This document shows, in pieces, positions 4,902-10,023 of a stretch of 12,465 nucleotides of DNA. The position numbers were made by a program, and so were the translations under genes. A model generated the notes under the pieces. The model had not been told where the DNA came from and searched no databases. It saw only the letters and a program-made list of their open reading frames with translations. Each line of letters begins with the position of its first letter. The stretch's first letter is position 1. Origin of the DNA: Verrucomicrobiota bacterium (GTDB lineage Bacteria > Verrucomicrobiota > Verrucomicrobiia > Opitutales > Opitutaceae). Where the stretch lies: contig JAUPWC010000118.1 of NCBI GenBank assembly GCA_030916665.1, positions 1-12,465 of the forward strand, written 5' to 3'.

Positions 4902-7055
4902 ATGCCCACGGCCTTCACAGTCGAGCAGGTGGACAAGGCGCGCGTCAGCCGCCGGCGGGCGACATTCTTCTCGCTCGTCTTCCTGCTCACCACGCTCGCG
5001 GCGTGGTTCATGGCCGATCTGCTCTGGCAGGGGCCGTTCACGCTCGCGCGCGTGGCCGACCTGCCGCTGCTGGTGCTGTTCACGATTTTGTTCGCGCATG
5101 TGGCCACGGGTTTTTGCACCGCGCTGATCGGCCTGTATGTAATCAATCGCGGCGACACGGCGCGCATCAGCCGCACGCTGCGCGACGACGAGCCGCTGGA
5201 AAAGCTGCCGCTCGGCAGCACCGCCATCGTGATGCCGGTCTTCAATGAGGACCCCAGCCGCATTTTCGAGGGGTTGCGCGTCATCTACCGTTCGCTGGAG
5301 AAGACCGGCCGGCTCGATGACTTTGATTTTTTCATCCTCAGCGATTCCAACGACCCGAACCGCTGGATCCAGGAGGAGGTCGCCTGGGCCGAACTCTGCA
5401 AGCAACTGAACGGCTTCGGCCGCATCTTCTACCGCAAGCGCCGAATCTCGCTGAACAAGAAGAGCGGCAACGTCTCCGACTTTCTGCGCCGCTGGGGCAG
5501 CAGCTACCGCTACATGGTGGTGCTCGATGCCGACAGCATCATGACCGGCGAATCCATCGTGAAGCTGGTCGCGATGATGGAGCGCAACCCGACCGTCGGC
5601 ATCCTGCAGACCGCGCCCCGCGTGGTGAACGGCGTCACGCTCTACTCGCGCCTCCAGCAGTTCGCCAGCCGGCTCTACGGCCCGCTGTTCCTCGCCGGCC
5701 TGAACTACTGGCACCAGGGCGAGAGCAACTTCTGGGGCCACAACGCCGTGATCCGTGTCGCCCCATTCATGGAGCACGCGGCGCTGCCCGAGCTGCCCGG
5801 GCGCGAGCCGTTTGGCGGACGCATCCTCAGCCACGATTTCGTCGAGGCCGCGCTCCTGCGCCGGGCCGGCTGGAAGGTGTGGCTCGCCTACGATCTCGAA
5901 GGCAGTTTCGAGGAAGGCCCGCCCACGCTCATTGATGCGGCCAAGCGCGACCGGCGTTGGGCCCAGGGCAATCTCCAGCACAGCTGGCTCCTCTCGGCGC
6001 CGAATCTGCACCCGATCAACCGGTTTCACCTGTTTCAAGGCATCATGGGCTACGTGAGCTCGCCGATCTGGCTGCTCTTCATGCTCGTGAGCACGCTGCG
6101 GCTCTTTGGCCGGGTCGAGGATGGCACGGTGGATCCCGCGCGCTACGTGATGATCTTCGACCATGTCGTGCCGGTGCCGCAGGCGCTGGCGCTCTTCGGG
6201 CTCACCATGACGCTCATTTTCCTGCCCAAGGTGCTGAGCGTGGGCCTCGTGATGAAACACGGACGCGCCACGGCCTACGGCGGGCGGGTGCGACTCGTGG
6301 TCAGCACCCTGCTGGAGACGGTTGCCTCCACGCTGCTGGCGCCGATCAACATGATGTTCCACTCGAAGTTTGTGACCTACATCCTGCTTGGGCAGGGCGT
6401 GTCTTGGGTCACCCAGCAGCGCGCCGCCAGCGATGACCCCGACTGGCGCGAGGCCATCATCACGCATTCGGGTCAGACATTGTTCGGCCTCGTTTGGGGC
6501 GCCTCGGCCTACATCCTCGCGCCGGCGTTTTTCTGGTGGCTGTCCCCCGTGCTGCTCGGGCTGGTCTTGTCGGCCCCGCTGTCGATCCTGCTCAGCCGGG
6601 CCGGCCTGGGCCGCCGCGCCCGCGAACTCGGCCTGTTTCTCACGCCCGACGAGACAGAACCCGCGCCGGTGCTGACACAACTCGAGCGGAATCTGGAGGA
6701 GTGCTACCAGCACATGCTGCCGATCCGTGAGCTGCGCCGGGATTTCGGCCTCATGCAGGCGATCCTCGACCCCTACGTGAACGCCGTGCACGTGTCGCTG
6801 CTCCGCCAGCGCCGGCCCGGGAGCTATTCGGTGCGCCGTTACTTTGTCGAATTGCGCCGCCGCCTGCTGGCCGACGGGCCAGAGAAGCTCACCACGCGCG
6901 AGAAGATGGCGCTGCTGCTCGACCCCGAGTCCATGAACTGGCTGCACGAGCAGCTGTGGAAACTGCCCGCCGACCAGCTGTCACCGTGGTGGCGCCTCGC
7001 CATGCGCCAATACAACGTGCTCACGGCCACGCCAGTGACGGCGCTGTATCGGTGA
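4902..7055 (+). CDS. opgH: Glucan glucosyltransferase OpgH/MdoH
   Basis: Inner-membrane family-2 glycosyltransferase that builds the linear beta-1,2-glucan backbone of OPGs from UDP-glucose. From ATG 4902 it has 717 residues. Two N-terminal TM helices (about 20-42 and 50-75) precede the cytoplasmic GT2 domain: VMPVFNED (about 110), ILSDSNDP, VVLDADS (Asp209/Asp211), FWGHNAVIRV, LSHDFVEAALLRRAGW (Asp312, probable catalytic base) and RDRRW (349-353, the Q/RxxRW equivalent). Several C-terminal TM helices follow (for example YVSSPIWLLFMLVSTL, LFGLTMTLIFLPKVL and the 'LLETVASTLLAPINMMFHSKF' region), then a cytoplasmic tail. E. coli OpgH has 847 residues; the difference is mostly the absent N-terminal cytoplasmic domain, which in E. 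coli carries the FtsZ-interacting region. It is last in the plus-strand gene run, 124 bp after the unknown gene. Confidence 0.97.
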   Translation: MPTAFTVEQVDKARVSRRRATFFSLVFLLTTLAAWFMADLLWQGPFTLARVADLPLLVLFTILFAHVATGFCTALIGLYVINRGDTARISRTLRDDEPLEKLPLGSTAIVMPVFNEDPSRIFEGLRVIYRSLEKTGRLDDFDFFILSDSNDPNRWIQEEVAWAELCKQLNGFGRIFYRKRRISLNKKSGNVSDFLRRWGSSYRYMVVLDADSIMTGESIVKLVAMMERNPTVGILQTAPRVVNGVTLYSRLQQFASRLYGPLFLAGLNYWHQGESNFWGHNAVIRVAPFMEHAALPELPGREPFGGRILSHDFVEAALLRRAGWKVWLAYDLEGSFEEGPPTLIDAAKRDRRWAQGNLQHSWLLSAPNLHPINRFHLFQGIMGYVSSPIWLLFMLVSTLRLFGRVEDGTVDPARYVMIFDHVVPVPQALALFGLTMTLIFLPKVLSVGLVMKHGRATAYGGRVRLVVSTLLETVASTLLAPINMMFHSKFVTYILLGQGVSWVTQQRAASDDPDWREAIITHSGQTLFGLVWGASAYILAPAFFWWLSPVLLGLVLSAPLSILLSRAGLGRRARELGLFLTPDETEPAPVLTQLERNLEECYQHMLPIRELRRDFGLMQAILDPYVNAVHVSLLRQRRPGSYSVRRYFVELRRRLLADGPEKLTTREKMALLLDPESMNWLHEQLWKLPADQLSPWWRLAMRQYNVLTATPVTALYR

Positions 7056-7164
7056 GTGGATTTGAGGGGTGGTGCGCGTTGCTCCCCAACGCGCAAAGGA
7101 TGTGCGCTGCCGAAAAGCGCCCTGAGGAGCAGGTCGCTCCACCTTCACCAAGCAGCCGCGCCAG
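7056..7164. repeat. Three-hairpin intergenic cluster between convergent genes
   Basis: The gap between opgH and the OPT transporter holds three short inverted repeats: TGCGCGTT/AACGCGCA (7073-7080 and 7088-7095, loop GCTCCCC), GCGCT/AGCGC (7104-7108 and 7116-7120) and GGAGC/GCTCC (7126-7130 and 7136-7140). None is followed by a T-run on either strand, so an intrinsic terminator is not shown, although a bidirectional stop would fit the position. The third hairpin, read on the minus strand, shares 14 of 15 bases with 9153-9167, which points to a repeat family rather than a dedicated terminator. Confidence 0.55.
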
Positions 7165-8952
7165 TCACAGCACCGTCTGCAGCAGGCCGTAAACGCCCAC
7201 GCTCAGCGCGGCGAGCGAGTCGCCGGCGATGAGGCCGCCGCCGACGAGCGACATTGTGCTCATGTCGGAGGGCAGCGCGTTGGCGTCAGGGGCCGAGGCC
7301 GCTTTCTGTTTCTCCGCCCACATCGTGTAGAGCGAGCCGAAGATGCCGCCGCCGGCCCACCAGAGCACGGTCTTGATCTCGACGAAGCCGCCGAAGGAGG
7401 AAGCGTAGGGGCTGGGGAGCAGCACGGCGTCGATCACGAAGTCCGTGGCCTTGCCGGAGGAAGAGCCGGCGACGAAGGCCTTGTAGGCGGCGGTGCGCTT
7501 GATGAGCTTGCGGATCACCATCGTCACCAGGCCGATGGCGACGCCCAGCCAGAGCGCCTTGAGGACGTGTGGTTGTTCGAGCGTGATGCCTTTGATCGCG
7601 CCGACGAACTTGTAGGTCATCGCCGACTGCCACTGCTGCGCGCCCTCGAGGTTCGGGTTGGAGAACTGGTCGGCCTGCAGGATCGGGTAGGCGCTCATGA
7701 AGACCTTCGCGAGCACCACGGTCAGGACCGCGCCGCAGGCGATGCCGATGACCTGGTAGCGGAACTGGTTCACGCGGTTGGTGCCGAGGCGCCAGCCGGT
7801 GGAGCGGTCCTGCTGCATGTCGCCGCCGACGCTGCAGGAGATGAGCAAAATGGCCGCGCACATGAGACCAACGCCGGGGTCCTTGAGGCCGAGGGCGGCC
7901 ATGATGAAGACGGCCATCACGAAGGCGCTGGAGATCGGGTTCCAGTCGGAGATGCCGAGCGAGATGCCGTTCACCAGCACGAAGAGCAGGCAGAGCCCGA
8001 GGGCCACGATGAGGAAGAACACGGGCTGCTGCAGGAGCTGGCTGCCGATGATCACGATGCCCGCGCCCCACGCGATGATCCAAAGGATAAGGCGGAACAT
8101 GTTGACGCGTTTCCAATCCGGATCGGGCGCGGCCGGCACCTGCTGGCGGAAACGTTTGAACGCCTCGATGAGGATCAGCGTGATGTCGAGGCCGGCGGCG
8201 CCGAGGATGGTGCCGAGCGAGATGATGAAGCCGATCTTGCGGTAAGGCTCACCCTCGGCGAGCCAGCCGATCTCGATCAGGGTGGGCATGGCCGCCCGGC
8301 CGATCAACGCGACGACCAGCGCCGGGATGGCGATGCGCGCGCCGACGATGAAACCCGCGCCCACGGTCGAGGCGGAGACGCCGACTGCGCCGATGGCTGC
8401 GACCTTGAACGAGGCGAAGCCCACCGCGTAGCCGGCGGCGAGGCCGCCGCCGAGCTTGGCGATCGATTGACGCAGCAGCACCGGGTCGGTGAGGGCGCGC
8501 AAAATGTTCGCGACCGCGTAGCCGGACGGGAAAGTGAGCTGCATCCGGTCCACGAGCACCGGAGTGTAGAGCATACCCACGCCCACGCCGAACATGCCGA
8601 TGCAGGTCAGGAAGAGGACCATTTTCCAGTCGGGCACGGGGGGCAGGTCGAGCCACACCATTGCCTGGATCAGTACCGCCATGGCGCACATGCCGGCGAC
8701 CGAAGCGGCCATCGTCTGCATGTAGTTGGCGCCGTGCTTTCCCTCCGGACCGTAGGGCAGGGTGACCACGCTGCCCAGGATGCCGGCGAGCACCTGACCG
8801 CCGACAAAGAAGCCGATGGAGAAATTCATGAACGCCGCGGAGATGCCGCCGAGCGGACCGAGGATCGTGATGGCCACCACGGAGAGCATCACGTGGTAGG
8901 CGGGTGAACCGAGGGGGGGGAGGAAGCGTTTCAGGCCGGTGGGTTCGGACAT
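7165..8952 (-). CDS. OPT-family oligopeptide/metal-chelate transporter
   Basis: Polytopic inner-membrane protein of 595 residues, probably a secondary importer of the OPT superfamily (TC 2.A.67), whose members move oligopeptides or metal chelates. Substrate cannot be told from sequence. Nearly the whole chain is hydrophobic helices with short loops. Family landmarks are the N-terminal TILGPLGGISAAFMN segment, YMQTMAASVAGMCAM, LTFPSGYAVANILRAL (with the FPSG-type motif), SDWNPISSAFVMAVF (NPIS motif, residues about 333-347), SCSVGGDMQQDRSTGWRLGTNRVNQFRYQVIG (about 370-402, the DxxQDxxTG-type motif) and VLLPSPYASSFGGFVEIKTVLWWAGGGIFG near the C-terminus. The start is ATG 8952. The leader (AGTTCCTTCCTC) has no Shine-Dalgarno. 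It stands alone, convergent with opgH and divergent from the DUF456 gene. A peptide scavenging role would be typical, but there is no context evidence. Confidence 0.92.
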   Translation of the reverse strand: MSEPTGLKRFLPPLGSPAYHVMLSVVAITILGPLGGISAAFMNFSIGFFVGGQVLAGILGSVVTLPYGPEGKHGANYMQTMAASVAGMCAMAVLIQAMVWLDLPPVPDWKMVLFLTCIGMFGVGVGMLYTPVLVDRMQLTFPSGYAVANILRALTDPVLLRQSIAKLGGGLAAGYAVGFASFKVAAIGAVGVSASTVGAGFIVGARIAIPALVVALIGRAAMPTLIEIGWLAEGEPYRKIGFIISLGTILGAAGLDITLILIEAFKRFRQQVPAAPDPDWKRVNMFRLILWIIAWGAGIVIIGSQLLQQPVFFLIVALGLCLLFVLVNGISLGISDWNPISSAFVMAVFIMAALGLKDPGVGLMCAAILLISCSVGGDMQQDRSTGWRLGTNRVNQFRYQVIGIACGAVLTVVLAKVFMSAYPILQADQFSNPNLEGAQQWQSAMTYKFVGAIKGITLEQPHVLKALWLGVAIGLVTMVIRKLIKRTAAYKAFVAGSSSGKATDFVIDAVLLPSPYASSFGGFVEIKTVLWWAGGGIFGSLYTMWAEKQKAASAPDANALPSDMSTMSLVGGGLIAGDSLAALSVGVYGLLQTVL

Positions 8953-8987
8953 GAGGAAGGAACTGGGTGTGGGGTCCGACCATGGGT

Positions 8988-8993
8988 ATTATG
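8988..8993 (-). promoter_or_regulatory. Candidate -10 box for the OPT transporter
   Basis: On the minus strand CATAAT matches TATAAT at five of six positions, 35 bp upstream of the ATG at 8952. No good -35 sits 16 to 18 bases further upstream; TTGATC is too far. A transcript from here would have a leader of about 30 bases. Sequence match only. Confidence 0.35.
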
Positions 8994-9016
8994 ACACGGC
9001 GGCCAATCCCTAAATT

Positions 9017-9066
9017 AATCCGGGATCAATCGGTTGCCCGTGTAGCCGCGGGAACGGCGGGATTTC
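9017..9066 (+). repeat. Half copy of the 9795-9926 hairpin repeat
   Basis: AATCCGGGAT...TTGCCCGTGTAGC...CGGGATTTC aligns, with small gaps, to the left half of the element at 9795 (AACCCGGAT...TTGCCTGTGTAGC...CGGGATTTT). Both have GTAG directly before a small GC hairpin. The matching right half is not found nearby, so this copy is partial or diverged. Confidence 0.6.
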
Positions 9067-9079
9067 AGCTGAGAGTGTG

Positions 9080-9121
9080 CAATGAGGTCCCTGCGCTCCC
9101 GCGCAGGGCGACCAAGCATTG
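9080..9121. repeat. Hairpin repeat upstream of the DUF456 gene
   Basis: A perfect stem CCCTGCGC-TCCC-GCGCAGGG spans 9089-9108. It is enclosed by a second inverted pair, CAATG (9080-9084) and CATTG (9117-9121). No T-run follows. It lies 102 bp before the DUF456 start, so it would be in its leader or promoter. Confidence 0.6.
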
Positions 9122-9145
9122 AGCAGGACCCTGGATTGGTCCGAG

Positions 9146-9173
9146 GCAGGGCGGAGCGGCCTGCTCCCCCTGC
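9146..9173. repeat. Long GC-rich hairpin sharing a core with 7126-7140
   Basis: GCAGGG (9146-9151) pairs with CCCTGC (9168-9173), and GGAGC (9153-9157) with GCTCC (9163-9167), giving an 11-bp stem with one bulged C and a five-base loop. The core GGAGCGGCCTGCTCC matches the minus strand of 7126-7140 at 14 of 15 positions. It sits 49 bp upstream of ATG 9223. The downstream CGCGATGAC (9178-9186) also equals the right end of the 4796-4883 repeat, which may be chance. Confidence 0.6.
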
Positions 9174-9222
9174 GTCCCGCGATGACTTGCAACCCGGACC
9201 CGCGCTGCCGTGTCATGGCGGC

Positions 9223-9723
9223 ATGGAAATCGCGATCTGGACCACGGTCATCCTGCTCATGCTGGTGGGGCTGGTGGGCTGCGTCGTGCCCCTGCTCCCG
9301 GGCACCACGTTGATCCTGTTGGCGGCATTGCTGCAGAAATGGCTGCTGCCCGACACGCTCACCTGGCTGGCGGTCGGTTGGATCGCGGGCTTCTGGTTCC
9401 TGTCGGTGCTCGCCGACCTTGGCTGCACGCTCTTGGGCACGAAATTGCTCGGCGGCGGCAAGTGGGGCATGGCCGGGGCCACGGGCGGCGCGTTCGCGGG
9501 AATGCTCTTTTCGCTGCCGGCGCTGTTGCTCGGCACGATGCTCGGCGCCGTCATCGCCGAGAAATGGCTGGGCAAGAAGACCGACGAGGAGGCGCTCAAA
9601 GCCGGTGCCGGCGCCGCGCTGGGCTTCCTGCTCTCCGGCTTCGCCAAGCTCGCCTGCGCGGTCGTGATGGTGGCGCTGTACGCGATGTCGGCCATGGGCG
9701 CCACCAGCCGCGTGACCCCGTGA
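9223..9723 (+). CDS. DUF456 small membrane protein
   Basis: A 166-residue integral membrane protein of the DUF456 family; the function is not established. Visible features are an N-terminal hydrophobic hairpin with GLVGCVVPLLPGTTLILLAALL (the conserved PxLPG-type turn), WLAVGWIAGFWFLSVLADLGCTLLGTKLLGGGKWG, a glycine-rich stretch GATGGAFAGMLFSLPALLLGTMLGAVIAEKW and a second one, EALKAGAGAALGFLLSGFAKLACAVVMVALY. These Gly-rich repeats resemble glycine-zipper membrane helices. ATG 9223 begins the family homology (MEIAIW); an in-frame upstream ATG at 9082 would read through the hairpin repeats into a low-complexity RSRAGRPS-type leader and is rejected. There is only a weak GGCGG upstream. It appears monocistronic, flanked on both sides by repeats. 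Confidence 0.88.
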   Translation: MEIAIWTTVILLMLVGLVGCVVPLLPGTTLILLAALLQKWLLPDTLTWLAVGWIAGFWFLSVLADLGCTLLGTKLLGGGKWGMAGATGGAFAGMLFSLPALLLGTMLGAVIAEKWLGKKTDEEALKAGAGAALGFLLSGFAKLACAVVMVALYAMSAMGATSRVTP

Positions 9724-10023
9724 GAACAAGTGAGAGGTAAACGGTAAAGCATGGGCTTGCCAAAAATTCTCGGACAGTGGTTCCGGGGAGATTTAACCCG
9801 GATTCCGCGATTGCCTGTGTAGCTCGCTGCGGGAGCGCGGGATTTTCCCGTGCGGTCGTGAGTTCCTGTCCCCGCGCCCTCCCACGCAGAGCTAACCGCA
9901 TTCCGGTCAATATCGGAATCCGGGTTCATAGCCGTTGATGAGTGAGTGTATTGCGAATTGCCATCAAGGCCATGGCCCGCAGGATGCGGCAAACGGCCAC
10001 TCGGCCCCTCCGTTCATTGCTCC
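9724..10023. other. 300-bp intergenic region, mostly repeat
   Basis: The gap between DUF456 and the histidine kinase holds the 132-bp hairpin element at 9795-9926. The rest (9724-9794 and 9927-10023) shows no convincing open reading frame, terminator with T-run, or sigma-70 promoter. The kinase promoter is presumably in 9927-10023, but I could not pick it out. Confidence 0.5.
9795..9926. repeat. 132-bp imperfect palindromic element with 13-bp terminal inverted repeats
   Basis: Ends are exact inverted repeats: AACCCGGATTCCG (9795-9807) and CGGAATCCGGGTT (9914-9926). Pairing continues inward through TAGCTC (9820-9825) with GAGCTA (9889-9894), GGGAG (9831-9835) with CTCCC (9879-9883), and CGCGGG (9836-9841) with CCCGCG (9871-9876), leaving a loop of about 29 bases. 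No clear target-site duplication flanks it. The layout fits a MITE-like or structured repeat; a diverged half copy lies at 9017-9066. Confidence 0.75.

Noticed and set aside
4797..6947. Long minus-strand open frame (716 codons) opposite opgH
   Set aside because: It is a high-GC antisense shadow: its translation is low-complexity, His/Gln/Arg/Glu-rich and shows no family motif, while the plus strand encodes an unmistakable OpgH.
7073..7095. Intrinsic terminator for opgH
   Set aside because: The stem is good but no T-run follows on the plus strand (AAGGATGT), so only a possible terminator can be claimed.
7567..8907. Plus-strand open frame (446 codons) opposite the OPT transporter
   Set aside because: Translation is an acidic His/Asp/Glu-rich composition typical of the strand opposite hydrophobic membrane-protein codons; the minus strand carries the OPT motifs.
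9082..9222. Longer DUF456 start at ATG 9082
   Set aside because: The 47 extra codons come from the two hairpin repeats and have no family similarity; MEIAIW at 9223 starts the membrane domain.
9213..9992. Minus-strand open frame (259 codons) over the DUF456 gene and the downstream palindrome
   Set aside because: It runs through the repeat and opposite DUF456 with a Pro/Ser/Arg-rich translation; no family features.
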